Below, in pieces: positions 28,625-37,544 of a stretch of DNA of 64,000 nucleotides. This stretch comes from Sphingomonas changnyeongensis (GTDB lineage: Bacteria; Pseudomonadota; Alphaproteobacteria; Sphingomonadales; Sphingomonadaceae). The translations under genes and the position numbers were made by a program. The stretch is taken from positions 186,001 through 250,000 of the forward strand of contig NZ_CP047895.1 of assembly GCF_009913435.1 (NCBI RefSeq), given 5' to 3'. Under the pieces are notes generated by a model. That model was not told where the DNA came from. It worked only from the letters and a program-made list of their open reading frames with translations, and made no database searches. Positions within the stretch are counted from its first letter, which is position 1. Each line of letters starts with the position of its first letter.

Positions 28625-31150
28625 ATGGATCAGGCTCAACCTGGAAATGCGCGCTTCCGCCTGCGGCGCGACGGCCCGCTGGCGCAGCTTGTCGCCCGGC
28701 TTGCGCAGCGGCGCTGGATCAGGTGGCTGGCCGCGCTCGCCGGCCTCATGGCCGCCGCCTATCTGACGATCTGGCTGGTCTTTGCCCGCGATCTGCCGTC
28801 GGTCGACATGCTGCGCAGCTATGAACCGCCGCTGCCGACCATGATCCGCGCGGTCGACGGCACGCCGGTGCACAGCTTTGCCCGCGAACGGCGGGTGCAG
28901 CTGGCCTATGAGGAATATCCGCAGCTGCTCGTCCAGGCCTATATCTCGGCCGAGGACCGGACCTTTTTCAGCCATGGCGGCGTCGATTATCCGGGCATCA
29001 TCTCGGCGCTGTTCACCAACCTCACGCGCAGCGGCCGCCCGGTCGGCGCGTCGACCATCACCCAGCAGGTCGCCAAGAACCTGCTGCTGTCGGGTGAACT
29101 CAGCTATCGCCGCAAGATCCGCGAGGCGATCCTTGCCTACCGGATCGAAGCCGCGCTGACCAAGGAACAGATCCTCGAACTCTATCTGAACCAGATCTTC
29201 CTCGGCCGGAACGCCTATGGCGTGCAGGCGGCGGCGCGCGCCTATTTCGACAAGGATGTCGGCCAGCTGACCCTGCCGGAAATGGCCTATCTGGCCATCC
29301 TGCCCAAGGCCCCGAGCAATTACAGCCCCGAACGCCATGCCGACCGGGCGCTTGAACGGCGCAACTGGGTGCTCGGCCAGATGCGGCGCAACGGCTATAT
29401 CGACGAACGCGCGCTTGCCGCCGCCCGCGCCGCGCCGCTCGGCACCATTCCGCGCCAGGGCGCGCGGTTCGATGCCAATGCCGGCTATTTCATCGAGGAT
29501 GTGCGCCGGGCGCTGATCGAGCGCTTTGGCGAAGATGCCGGGGCCGGGCCGCACAGCCTTTATGCCGGCGGGCTGTGGGTGCGCACCTCGCTCGATCCCC
29601 GGCTGCAGCAGCTGGCCGAGGGCGCGCTGCGCGATGCGCTGGTGCGTTACGACCGTGGCCGGGGCTGGCGCGGGCCGATCCGGCGGCTGGAGCTGGGCGG
29701 CGACTGGGCGCAGCGGCTGGCGGCGGCCAATCTCGGCGCCGGCTATCCCGACTGGCGGGTGGCGCTGGTGCTCGACACATCGGCGGCTGCCGCGCGCATC
29801 GGCTTTCCCTCGGGCGAAGAAGCCACCTTGCCGGCGGCCGCCGCGCAGATGCCGGTCGCGGGCGCGGGCGGCACCGCCTTTGCCCGGCTGCGCGCCGGCG
29901 ATGTGATCGTCGTCGCGCCCGAAGGCGCGGGCGGAAATGGCGGCTGGTCGCTGCGCAGCATCCCGGCGATTTCGGGCGGGATGGTGGTGCAGGATCCGCG
30001 CAGCGGCCGCGTGCTTGCCATGCAGGGCGGGTTCGACAGCCGGCTGCGCAGCTTCAACAACGCCACTCAGGCGCAGCGCCAGCCCGGTTCGACGATCAAG
30101 CCCTTTGTCTATGCCGCCGCGCTCGATCAGGGGATGACCCCGGCAACGGTGCTGATCGACGGGCCGTTCTGCGTCTATCAGTCGGCGCTGCTCGGCCAGA
30201 AATGCTTCCGCAACTTCACCGGCGGCTATGCCGGGCCGCGCACGATGCGCTGGGGGATCGAACAGTCGCGCAACCTGATGACGGTGCGCGCCGCCTCGCA
30301 GACCGGCATGGCCAATGTCGTGCGCACCATCTCGCGCATGGGGATCGGCACATATCAGCCCTATCTGTCGATCGCGCTCGGCGCGGGCGACACCACGGTG
30401 CTGCAGATGACCAACGCCTTTTCGCAGCTGGTCGCGCTCGGCCGCGAGCTCAAGCCGACGATCATCGATTATGTGCAGGACCGGCGCGGCAAGGTGATCT
30501 GGCGCAGCGACGGGCGCTGTGCGGCGATGCGCAGCTGCAATGCGCGCGACTGGGACGGGCGGCCGATGCCGCGCCCGCCGCTGCGCGGGCGGCAGGTGAT
30601 GGACCCGATGACCGCCTATCAGATGGTCCATATCCTTGAAGGCGTGGTCGAACGCGGCACCGCCCAGGTGCTGCGCGACCTTGGCCGTCCGCTGATGGGC
30701 AAGACCGGCACCACCACCGGGCCGACCAATGTGTGGTTCGTCGGCGGATCGCCCGATCTGATCGCGGGGCTTTATCTGGGCTATGACCAGCCCCGCTCGC
30801 TGGGCGGCTATGCGCAGGGCGGCACGCTCGCCGCGCCGGTGTTCCGCCAGTTCGCGCGTGAGGCGATGAAGGACATGCCGGTCGTCCCGTTCCGCGCCGC
30901 GCCGGGCATCCGCATGGTCAGGATCGACCGCCGCTCGGGCCAGCGCGTGTTCGGCACCTGGCCGGGCAATGATCCCCGCGCAGCGGTGATCTGGGAAGCG
31001 TTCAAGCCGGAAAGCGAGCCGCGGCGTTCGGTCCGCCGTGCCGACATCCTCGCCCAGGCCCGCGCCGAGGCCGAGGCGGCGGCCGCCGCGCTCAACGCGC
31101 GCCCGCGCCGCGACAGCGACTTCCTTGAGCGCGAGGGCGGGATTTACTAG
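28625..31150 (+). CDS. mrcA: Penicillin-binding protein 1A (bifunctional)
   Basis: Polymerises glycan strands and cross-links peptides. The 841-residue protein has a cytoplasmic tail and one membrane span (about residues 33-54). A GT51 glycosyltransferase domain follows, with the catalytic glutamate in SAEDRTFFSHGGVDYPG and the motif GASTITQQVAKNLLL. The transpeptidase domain carries the serine motif PGSTIKP, SRN and KTGTTTGPTN. An OB-like insertion lies between the domains, and the C terminus is an Ala/Arg/Glu-rich helix. The amidase upstream makes this a small cell-wall group. Confidence 0.95.
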   Translation: MDQAQPGNARFRLRRDGPLAQLVARLAQRRWIRWLAALAGLMAAAYLTIWLVFARDLPSVDMLRSYEPPLPTMIRAVDGTPVHSFARERRVQLAYEEYPQLLVQAYISAEDRTFFSHGGVDYPGIISALFTNLTRSGRPVGASTITQQVAKNLLLSGELSYRRKIREAILAYRIEAALTKEQILELYLNQIFLGRNAYGVQAAARAYFDKDVGQLTLPEMAYLAILPKAPSNYSPERHADRALERRNWVLGQMRRNGYIDERALAAARAAPLGTIPRQGARFDANAGYFIEDVRRALIERFGEDAGAGPHSLYAGGLWVRTSLDPRLQQLAEGALRDALVRYDRGRGWRGPIRRLELGGDWAQRLAAANLGAGYPDWRVALVLDTSAAAARIGFPSGEEATLPAAAAQMPVAGAGGTAFARLRAGDVIVVAPEGAGGNGGWSLRSIPAISGGMVVQDPRSGRVLAMQGGFDSRLRSFNNATQAQRQPGSTIKPFVYAAALDQGMTPATVLIDGPFCVYQSALLGQKCFRNFTGGYAGPRTMRWGIEQSRNLMTVRAASQTGMANVVRTISRMGIGTYQPYLSIALGAGDTTVLQMTNAFSQLVALGRELKPTIIDYVQDRRGKVIWRSDGRCAAMRSCNARDWDGRPMPRPPLRGRQVMDPMTAYQMVHILEGVVERGTAQVLRDLGRPLMGKTGTTTGPTNVWFVGGSPDLIAGLYLGYDQPRSLGGYAQGGTLAAPVFRQFAREAMKDMPVVPFRAAPGIRMVRIDRRSGQRVFGTWPGNDPRAAVIWEAFKPESEPRRSVRRADILAQARAEAEAAAAALNARPRRDSDFLEREGGIY

Positions 31151-31250
31151 AGCCATGGTTCAGGCCATGCCGCGCGCCCCTTATCCCGGGGCGGCGGCCG
31201 GCACGCCGCGGCCCTGCCCCGGCGCAGACGAGAAAGAGTAGGACGTCCAG

Positions 31251-32378
31251 ATGCGCGCCGAAGCGCAAGCCCATATCGACCAGATTCGCGACGCGCTCGC
31301 GCTGCTCCGCCGCTTTCTCGACTGGGACCGGGCGCTGCGCCGGCTCGACGAACTCAACGCCAAGGTCGAGGACCAGGCGCTGTGGAACGATCCCAAACAG
31401 GCCCAGGCGGTGATGCGCGAACGTCGCCGGCTGGACGAGGCGATCTCGGCCACCCGCGCGATCGAGAATGAGCTCAACGACACCGCCGAGCTGATCGAGA
31501 TGGCCGAGGCCGAAGGCGACGAGGCGATGGCCGATGAAGGCGTGCAGAGCCTTGCCCTGCTCGCCGAACGGGCCGAGCGCGACAAGGTGGCGGCGCTGCT
31601 GGCCGGCGAGGCCGATGGCAACGACACCTATATCGAGGTCAATGCCGGGGCCGGCGGCACCGAAAGCCAGGACTGGGCCGGGATGCTGCAGCGCATGTAC
31701 ACGCGCTGGGCCGAACGGCGGGGCATGAAGGTCGAGCTGATCGACCATCATGCCGGCGAACAGGCGGGCATCAAATCGGCAACGCTGCTGCTCAAGGGCG
31801 AAAACGCCTATGGCTATGCCAAGACCGAAAGCGGCGTGCACCGGCTGGTGCGGATCAGCCCCTATGATTCGAACGCCCGCCGCCACACCAGCTTTGCCAG
31901 CGTCTGGGTCTATCCGGTCGTCGACGACAATATCGAGATCGAGATCAACGAAAGCGATCTGCGCATCGACACCTATCGCGCCTCGGGCGCGGGCGGGCAG
32001 CACATCAACACCACCGATTCGGCAGTGCGCATCACCCATTTGCCGACCGGGATCGTGGTCGCGTGCCAGAACCAGCGCAGCCAGCACAAGAACCGGGCCG
32101 AGGCCTATAACCAGCTGCGCGCGCGCCTGTATGAGCATGAACTGCGCAAGCGCGAGGAAGAGGCGAACGCGATCAACGCCACCAAGACCGATATCGGCTG
32201 GGGCCACCAGATCCGCTCCTATGTCCTCCAGCCCTATCAGCTGGTGAAGGATCTGCGCACCGGCGTCACCTCGACCGCGCCGGGCGACGTGCTTGACGGC
32301 GATCTCGACCGGTTCATGGCCGCCGCCTTGTCGCAGCGCGTGACCGGCGAGAAGGTCGATGTCGAGGATGTCGACTAG
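31251..32378 (+). CDS. prfB: Peptide chain release factor 2
   Basis: Terminates translation at UGA and UAA. The 375-residue protein has the catalytic [16 protein letters not shown] loop. The stop-codon reading segment is [14 protein letters not shown], where the E. coli protein has SPF. The start is a plain ATG with AGGA upstream, and there is no internal UGA frameshift site like that in E. coli prfB, so autoregulation by programmed frameshifting is absent. The methyltransferase gene begins one base after the stop. Confidence 0.95.
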   Translation: MRAEAQAHIDQIRDALALLRRFLDWDRALRRLDELNAKVEDQALWNDPKQAQAVMRERRRLDEAISATRAIENELNDTAELIEMAEAEGDEAMADEGVQSLALLAERAERDKVAALLAGEADGNDTYIEVNAGAGGTESQDWAGMLQRMYTRWAERRGMKVELIDHHAGEQAGIKSATLLLKGENAYGYAKTESGVHRLVRISPYDSNARRHTSFASVWVYPVVDDNIEIEINESDLRIDTYRASGAGGQHINTTDSAVRITHLPTGIVVACQNQRSQHKNRAEAYNQLRARLYEHELRKREEEANAINATKTDIGWGHQIRSYVLQPYQLVKDLRTGVTSTAPGDVLDGDLDRFMAAALSQRVTGEKVDVEDVD

Positions 32379-32379
32379 G

Positions 32380-33123
32380 ATGCGCCGCGCCGCCGCCCTT
32401 GCGCTGGCCGCGCCGCTGCTGGCGGGGCTGGCGCTGGCCGGCTGCCAGGCCCCGGGCCGCGCGCCGGCGCGCGACGGCGAGCGGGCCGGGCCGTTCCCTG
32501 CCCCCGACCGGCCGGTGGCGCGGATCGTGTCGACCCGCTGGTCGACCGAAGAGGCGCGCGACCGGGTGAGCGAGGCGGATTCGGTGATGGACCGGGCCGG
32601 GGTCGTGCCCGGCATGACGGTGGCCGATATCGGCGCGGGCGAAGGCTATTACACGGTCAGGCTGGCGACGCGCGTCGGTGCCGATGGCCGCGTGCTCGCA
32701 CAGGACATCGTGCCCGAAGTGCGCGACGCGCTGGCCCAGCGCGTCAACCGCGAACGGCTGGACAATGTCTCGGTCAAGCTGGGCGAACCCGAAAATCCCA
32801 AGCTGCCCGCCGGCAGCTTCGACCGGGTGTTCATGGTCCATATGTATCATGAGATCGGCCAGCCCTATGCCTTTCTCTGGCATCTGCGCCCGGCGCTGCG
32901 CCCCGGCGGGCGGGTGATCGTGGTCGATTCCGACCGGCCGACCCAGAATCACGGCACGCCGCCGGCGCTGCTTGCCTGCGAGTTTGCCGCACTTGGCTAT
33001 CGCCAGGTCGCGTTCGCGCCGATGCCCCGCGCCGACAGCTATTTCGCCGCCTTCGAAGCGCACGGCCCCCGGCCGGAGCCGCGCGCGGTGCGCGCCTGCC
33101 GCTACAACAGGCCGAGCAGGTAG
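32380..33123 (+). CDS. Lipoprotein with class I methyltransferase domain
   Basis: A 247-residue protein with a lipoprotein signal peptide (LALAGC, Cys22). A Rossmann-type AdoMet fold follows: motif I VADIGAGEGYYTVRLA, then VFMVHMYHEIG and a post-I region ending in an RxGGRVIVVDSD strand. Exported methyltransferase-like proteins of this kind are common in Proteobacteria, but their substrate is not known; the periplasm lacks AdoMet, so it may bind rather than methylate. Its last 22 bases overlap the convergent radC gene. Confidence 0.8.
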   Translation: MRRAAALALAAPLLAGLALAGCQAPGRAPARDGERAGPFPAPDRPVARIVSTRWSTEEARDRVSEADSVMDRAGVVPGMTVADIGAGEGYYTVRLATRVGADGRVLAQDIVPEVRDALAQRVNRERLDNVSVKLGEPENPKLPAGSFDRVFMVHMYHEIGQPYAFLWHLRPALRPGGRVIVVDSDRPTQNHGTPPALLACEFAALGYRQVAFAPMPRADSYFAAFEAHGPRPEPRAVRACRYNRPSR

Positions 33124-33533
33124 AAGGACGTCCAGTCGGCCCGCGCGATCACCAGATGGTCGTGCATGAGGACGCCGACCGGGCCGAGCAGCGCGACCAG
33201 CCGGCGCGTCGCGGCAATGTCGCCGGGGCTGGGCATCGGGTCGCCGCCCGGATGGTTATGGGCAAGCACGATGCCCGCCGCCCCGACATCAAGCGCCCGG
33301 GCAAGGATCGTCCGCGCCGGCAGATCAATGTCCGCCGCCCGCCCCTCAAACAGCTGCTGTGCGATCAGCCGCCGGTCGCGCGTCAGGTGGAGCACCGCCA
33401 GCCGCTCGTGCCGCAACCACACCAGCCCGGGTGCCAGCAGACGATAGGCAGCCCCCGGCCGGTCGATCACCGGCCCGCCGCCGACGCGCATATCGACGAT
33501 CGCTGCATCGGGGGCGGGGCGCATCGCATGCAT
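33102..33533 (-). CDS. radC: RadC-type JAB/MPN domain protein
   Basis: A 143-residue protein consisting almost entirely of the JAB metalloprotease-like domain. The full zinc motif HxHx7Sx2D is present as HNHPGGDPMPSPGD. It lacks the N-terminal helix-hairpin-helix of full-length RadC (about 220 residues), so it is a short form. The biochemical role of RadC proteins is unsettled. Its end overlaps the convergent methyltransferase gene. Confidence 0.78.
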   Translation of the reverse strand: MHAMRPAPDAAIVDMRVGGGPVIDRPGAAYRLLAPGLVWLRHERLAVLHLTRDRRLIAQQLFEGRAADIDLPARTILARALDVGAAGIVLAHNHPGGDPMPSPGDIAATRRLVALLGPVGVLMHDHLVIARADWTSFYLLGLL

Positions 33534-33588
33534 CGGCAGAAACTGCCCGTGCAGCGATGCGCCCGCCCAGTCCGATCAGGGCCATTGC

Positions 33589-33614
33589 GGAGCGGATCGG
33601 GGCCGATCCGCTCC
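33589..33614. other. Perfect 12-bp hairpin between radC and DUF3667 gene
   Basis: GGAGCGGATCGG and CCGATCCGCTCC flank two bases, which gives a working loop of about four. It lies 20 bases downstream of the DUF3667 stop on the minus strand. There is no T-run. It probably marks the 3' end of that transcript. Confidence 0.5.
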
Positions 33615-33634
33615 GATCCGGCGCGATCTGCGGC

Positions 33635-34648
33635 TCAGCCCAGCGCGCCCAGCGCGACAAGGAAAAAGGCGAACATGGTCAGCGCGAACAGGGCGAGGAT
33701 CAGCAGCAGCCCGGTGCGCAGCAGGGCATTGCGCCGGCTGAGGCCGTAAGCGCCGCGCATCTGGCGGTACATGTGCACGGGCGGGACCAGCGTGGCAGCC
33801 GTGACCACGGCCGTTTCCAGCACCGGCAGCGATCCCAACACCGCAAGCACCACGGCCAGCAGCGACATGAACGCCAGCGAATAGGTGACGAACACCGCAT
33901 GGTCGTAAAGCCGGTATTCGCGCCGCCAGGCAAACAGCAGCCACAGCAGCGGGGTCGATATCGGGATCAGCGCCCAGCTGAGCTTGTAGGCGCTCGACTG
34001 GATCTTGTAGAGCAGCAGGCCCGGATTGGCGCTGGCCTTTTTCAGGCGCGCATCGATGGCGGCCAGCCCGGTGCTGATCTGCAGGCCGTTCCCGCCCGGC
34101 TCGACGATTCCCGACGCCATCGACAGCATGGCGCGTTCCTGTTCGAGCGCGGCGGTATCGCCGCCCCGCGCCCGCGCCGCAGCAATGCGGGCATCCAGAT
34201 CGTGGCGTGCCGCCGCCAGCCCGTCGCGCGACGTCGCGGCGGCGGCCGAAGCCGTGGCGGTCCGGTCGCCGCCTATGACGTTCAGTTCCATGCCCAGCGC
34301 GCCGAACACGGCGAACAGCAGGAACACCGAAAACAGGAACAGCGCCATCGGCGAGACGAAGCGTACCCGCTCCCCGGCGATATAGCGGCGGGTGAGTGCG
34401 CCCGGATGCCAGGCAAGCAGCGGCAGCGTGCTCCAGATCCGCCCTTCGAAATGCAGCACGCCATGCGCCAGATCGTGCCAGATCGCCGCCAGCGAGCGGT
34501 GGACATGGGCGGCCTGGCCGCAGCCATGGCAATAGGCACCCGCCAGCACCGTCCCGCAATTGGCACAGACGCCGTGCGGGGATGCCGCCTGCCCCGCGTC
34601 GCCGGCCGCGCCTGTGGTCATTCCGACTGCCGTCGTCATGGTCGCCAT
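33635..34648 (-). CDS. DUF3667 membrane protein with zinc ribbon
   Basis: A 337-residue protein. The N terminus has a four-cysteine zinc ribbon (CANCGTVLAGAYCHGCG). An amphipathic segment follows (LAAIWHDLAHGVLHFEGR), then a membrane span at VSPMALFLFSVFLLFAVFGA, a long predicted helical loop and four more spans to the C terminus. The ribbon plus membrane layout is that of DUF3667, whose function is unknown. The ATG at 34648 is preferred because GGAG lies 8 bases upstream; the open frame reaches 34729. It is divergent from proA. Confidence 0.75.
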   Translation of the reverse strand: MATMTTAVGMTTGAAGDAGQAASPHGVCANCGTVLAGAYCHGCGQAAHVHRSLAAIWHDLAHGVLHFEGRIWSTLPLLAWHPGALTRRYIAGERVRFVSPMALFLFSVFLLFAVFGALGMELNVIGGDRTATASAAAATSRDGLAAARHDLDARIAAARARGGDTAALEQERAMLSMASGIVEPGGNGLQISTGLAAIDARLKKASANPGLLLYKIQSSAYKLSWALIPISTPLLWLLFAWRREYRLYDHAVFVTYSLAFMSLLAVVLAVLGSLPVLETAVVTAATLVPPVHMYRQMRGAYGLSRRNALLRTGLLLILALFALTMFAFFLVALGALG

Positions 34649-34743
34649 CCCCCGCACTCCCCTGCCGCACCGCCGATGGCCGCATCGGTCCGCCGCACGG
34701 CCCCGCCTAGCGCGGCTTTGTCCCGCCATGCTAGGCCGCGCGG

Positions 34744-35991
34744 ATGACCGATGCCAGCCAGATGATCGGCGCGATGGCCGCGCGCGCCCGCACCGCCGCC
34801 GCCGCGCTTGCCCGCCTGCCCGCCACGGCGACCGCAGCCGCGCTGGTCGCGGCCGCGGCGCGCATCCGCGAACAGGCGGGCGCGATCATAGAGGCCAATG
34901 CCCGCGATCTGGCGGCGGCATCGGGCCTGTCGGCCGCGCTGACCGACCGGCTGCGCCTCGATGGCGCGCGGATCGAGGCGATGGCCGCCGCCCTTGCCGA
35001 AATCGCGGCGCTCGACAGCCCGGTCGGGGCGGAAATCGACCGGCGCACCCGGCCCAACGGGCTGGTGCTGGCGCGGGTGCGCGTGCCGATCGGCGTCATC
35101 GGCATCATCTATGAAAGCCGGCCGAACGTCACCGCCGATGCGGCGGCGCTGGCGGTCAGGGCGGGCAATGCCGTCATCCTGCGCGGCGGATCCGAGGCCG
35201 TCCACACCAACCGGGCGATCCACCGCGCGATTGTCGCCGGCCTCAGCGATGCCGGGCTGCCCGCCGATGCCGTGCAGCTGGTTGGCGATCAGGACCGGGC
35301 GCTCGTCGCCGCGATGCTCGGCGCGGCGGGGCAGATCGACCTGATCGTGCCGCGCGGCGGCAAATCGCTGGTCGCCGCCGTTCAGGACGGCGCGCGCGTT
35401 CCCGTGCTCGCGCATCTTGATGGCAACAATCACGTCTATGTCCATGCCGCCGCCGATCCGGCCATGGCGGTCGCCATCGTCACCAACGCCAAGATGCGCC
35501 GGACGGGGATTTGCGGGGCGATGGAAACGCTGCTGATCGATGCCGCCTATCCCGACGCGCGGGCGCTGGTCGCCGCGCTCATAGAGCGCGGCTGCGCGCT
35601 GCGCGGCGACGGGCGGGCGCAGGCGCTTGATCCCGCCATCGCCCCGGCGACGCCCGAGGACTGGGACACCGAATATCTGGATGCGGTCGCGGCGGTCAGG
35701 ATCGTCGACGGGCTGGAAGAGGCGCTGGCCCATATCGCCGCGCATGGATCGGGCCATACCGACGCCATCGTCACCGCCGACGCCGCAGCGGCCGACCGCT
35801 TTCTGGCCGAAGTCGACAGCGCGATCGTCCTACACAATGCCTCGACCCAGTTCGCCGATGGCGGCGAGTTCGGCCTGGGCGCGGAAATCGGCATCGCGAC
35901 CGGGCGGCTGCACGCGCGCGGCCCGGTCGCGCTTGAAGGGCTGACGACCTATAAATGGATCGGGCGGGGCAGCGGCCAGGTGCGCCCGTGA
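34744..35991 (+). CDS. proA: Gamma-glutamyl phosphate reductase
   Basis: Second step of proline synthesis, reducing glutamyl-5-phosphate to the semialdehyde with NADPH. The 415-residue length is normal. The family phrases [30 protein letters not shown] and the catalytic cysteine in [13 protein letters not shown] are present. It heads a long plus-strand block (proA-nadD-rsfS-rlmH-envC). proB is not here. The stop region carries a 14-bp tandem duplication leading into nadD. Confidence 0.95.
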   Translation: MTDASQMIGAMAARARTAAAALARLPATATAAALVAAAARIREQAGAIIEANARDLAAASGLSAALTDRLRLDGARIEAMAAALAEIAALDSPVGAEIDRRTRPNGLVLARVRVPIGVIGIIYESRPNVTADAAALAVRAGNAVILRGGSEAVHTNRAIHRAIVAGLSDAGLPADAVQLVGDQDRALVAAMLGAAGQIDLIVPRGGKSLVAAVQDGARVPVLAHLDGNNHVYVHAAADPAMAVAIVTNAKMRRTGICGAMETLLIDAAYPDARALVAALIERGCALRGDGRAQALDPAIAPATPEDWDTEYLDAVAAVRIVDGLEEALAHIAAHGSGHTDAIVTADAAAADRFLAEVDSAIVLHNASTQFADGGEFGLGAEIGIATGRLHARGPVALEGLTTYKWIGRGSGQVRP

Positions 35992-36001
35992 AGGTGCGCC
36001 C

Positions 36002-36631
36002 GTGAAGCGGATCGGGCTGCTCGGCGGCTCGTTCAATCCCGCCCATGGCGGCCACCGCGCGATCAGCCGCCATGCATTGCGCGCGCTCGATCTGGACGAG
36101 ATCTGGTGGCTGGTGTCGCCGGGCAATCCGCTCAAGGACGCCGACACCATGGCCCCGCTTACGGCGCGACTCGCCTCGGCACGGGCGGCGGCGCGGGGGC
36201 TGCCGATCCGCGCCACCGCCATTGAGGCCAGGCTTGGCACCCGCTACACGGTCGACACGCTCGACCGGCTGGTGCGCCGGCACCCGCGCACCCGCTTCAT
36301 CTGGCTGATGGGCGCGGACAATCTGGCCCAGTTCGACCGCTGGCGGGCGTGGCGGCGCATCGCGCGCACGGTGCCGATTGCGGTGATCGCGCGTCCCGGA
36401 TATAACCGGCACGCTCTTGCGAGCAACGCAATGGCCTGGCTGCGGCGCTTCGTCCGGCCCGCCGGCCAGCACAAAGACTGGACGATGTGGAGACTGCCGG
36501 CGCTCGTGCTGCTGCGCTTTCGCCCCGATCCGCGTTCGGCCACGGCCATCCGCCGCGCCGATCCCGATTGGCACCGCCGCCCCACGTCTCGCGTTCGGAC
36601 AGGCAGTGATGCCTGTCCCCCGACATCCTGA
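36002..36631 (+). CDS. nadD: Nicotinate-nucleotide adenylyltransferase
   Basis: Makes nicotinic acid adenine dinucleotide in NAD synthesis. The 209-residue protein has the nucleotidyltransferase motif GGSFNPAHGGH and the C-terminal ISATAIR-type motif (SATAIRRADP). The start is GTG at 36002, within the second copy of a 14-bp tandem repeat (GGTGCGCCCGTGAA) that also contains the proA stop. NadD next to rsfS is the usual bacterial arrangement. Confidence 0.92.
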   Translation: MKRIGLLGGSFNPAHGGHRAISRHALRALDLDEIWWLVSPGNPLKDADTMAPLTARLASARAAARGLPIRATAIEARLGTRYTVDTLDRLVRRHPRTRFIWLMGADNLAQFDRWRAWRRIARTVPIAVIARPGYNRHALASNAMAWLRRFVRPAGQHKDWTMWRLPALVLLRFRPDPRSATAIRRADPDWHRRPTSRVRTGSDACPPTS

Positions 36632-36648
36632 TCCCCTTTTCAAGAGGA

Positions 36649-37110
36649 ATGCCATTGCCCGCTTCATCCCGCGCTCCGAGCACCGCCGAGACCGATCCGG
36701 TCGGGGCGCTGCACAGGCTCGTCCTGTCCTCGCTTGAGGACGACCAGGCGGTCGAGACGGTCTCGATCCCGCTTGCCGGCAAGAGCAGCATTGCCGATCA
36801 CATGGTGATCGCCAGCGGCCGCTCCACCCGCCAGGTCGCGTCGATGGCGCAGAAGCTTGTTGAACGCATCAAGGCCGAGCTGGGCCGGATCGCGCGGGTC
36901 GAGGGCCTGCCCGCCGCCGACTGGGTGCTGATCGACGCGGGCGACGTGATCGTCCATCTGTTCCGCCCCGAAGTGCGCAGCTTTTACAATCTGGAACGCA
37001 TGTGGGCCTTTGGCGAGGCCCCGGCTGCGGGTGACGCGGGCGCTGAACGGGGCGTCGGCCCCCTGCCCGGCGTCGAGCGCGGCGGCGGGTCGCTGCCGGC
37101 CCATGGCTGA
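36649..37110 (+). CDS. rsfS: Ribosomal silencing factor RsfS
   Basis: Binds ribosomal protein L14 and blocks subunit joining when nutrients are low. The 153-residue protein has the DUF143 core: ADHMVIASGRSTRQVASMA, EGLPAADWVLIDAGDVIVHLF and RSFYNLERMW. The AGAGGA ribosome-binding site touches the ATG at 36649, whereas a TTG two codons later (36655) has ideal 6-base spacing, so TTG may be the true start. The C terminus is a Gly/Ala-rich tail. rlmH follows 11 bases downstream. Confidence 0.92.
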   Translation: MPLPASSRAPSTAETDPVGALHRLVLSSLEDDQAVETVSIPLAGKSSIADHMVIASGRSTRQVASMAQKLVERIKAELGRIARVEGLPAADWVLIDAGDVIVHLFRPEVRSFYNLERMWAFGEAPAAGDAGAERGVGPLPGVERGGGSLPAHG

Positions 37111-37121
37111 CCGCTGACCCC

Positions 37122-37544
37122 TTGCTTCTGCACATCATCGCGCGCGGGCGCATCGGGCGCGGGCCGGAGGCCGATCTGGTCGACCGCTATCTGCGCCGGA
37201 TCGCCTGGCCGGTGCGGATGACCGAACTGCCCGATCAGGGCGGCCGCATGCCCGCCCCCGCGCCGGCCAGCGTCACCGTGGCGCTGGACGAGCGCGGTGA
37301 GATGCTGGGGTCGATGGAACTGGCGCAGCGTCTGGGCCGGTGGCGCGACGATGGCCGGCGCGAATGCCGGTTCCTGATCGGTGCCGCCGACGGCCATGAT
37401 CAGCAGGCACGGGGCGAGGCCGATCTGCTGCTGGCATTCGGCCGCGCCACCTGGCCGCATCTGCTGGCGCGCGCGATGCTGGCCGAACAGCTGTGGCGCG
37501 CGACCAGCATCCTTGCCAACCACCCCTATCACCGCGAAGGCTGA
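37122..37544 (+). CDS. rlmH: 23S rRNA pseudouridine-1915 N3-methyltransferase
   Basis: A SPOUT methyltransferase acting on the 70S ribosome. The 140-residue protein starts at TTG (LLLHIIARGRIG) and ends with the knot motif LLARAMLAEQLWRA followed by SILANHPYHREG, both diagnostic of RlmH. The AdoMet pocket contains FLIGAADGHD. Its TGA overlaps the ATG of the next gene by one base. No clear Shine-Dalgarno precedes the TTG, so translation may depend on coupling to rsfS. Confidence 0.92.
   Translation: MLLHIIARGRIGRGPEADLVDRYLRRIAWPVRMTELPDQGGRMPAPAPASVTVALDERGEMLGSMELAQRLGRWRDDGRRECRFLIGAADGHDQQARGEADLLLAFGRATWPHLLARAMLAEQLWRATSILANHPYHREG

Noticed and set aside
28610..31156. An 848-codon open frame antisense to the PBP1A gene
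   Set aside because: The plus-strand protein has every PBP1A motif. The antisense product has no recognisable fold and typical shadow composition.
31840..31900. SPY instead of SPF in the stop-codon recognition motif of RF2
   Set aside because: The rest of the segment (SNARRHTSF) is normal and Tyr is a conservative change. I believe it is common in alphaproteobacteria and do not regard it as altered decoding.
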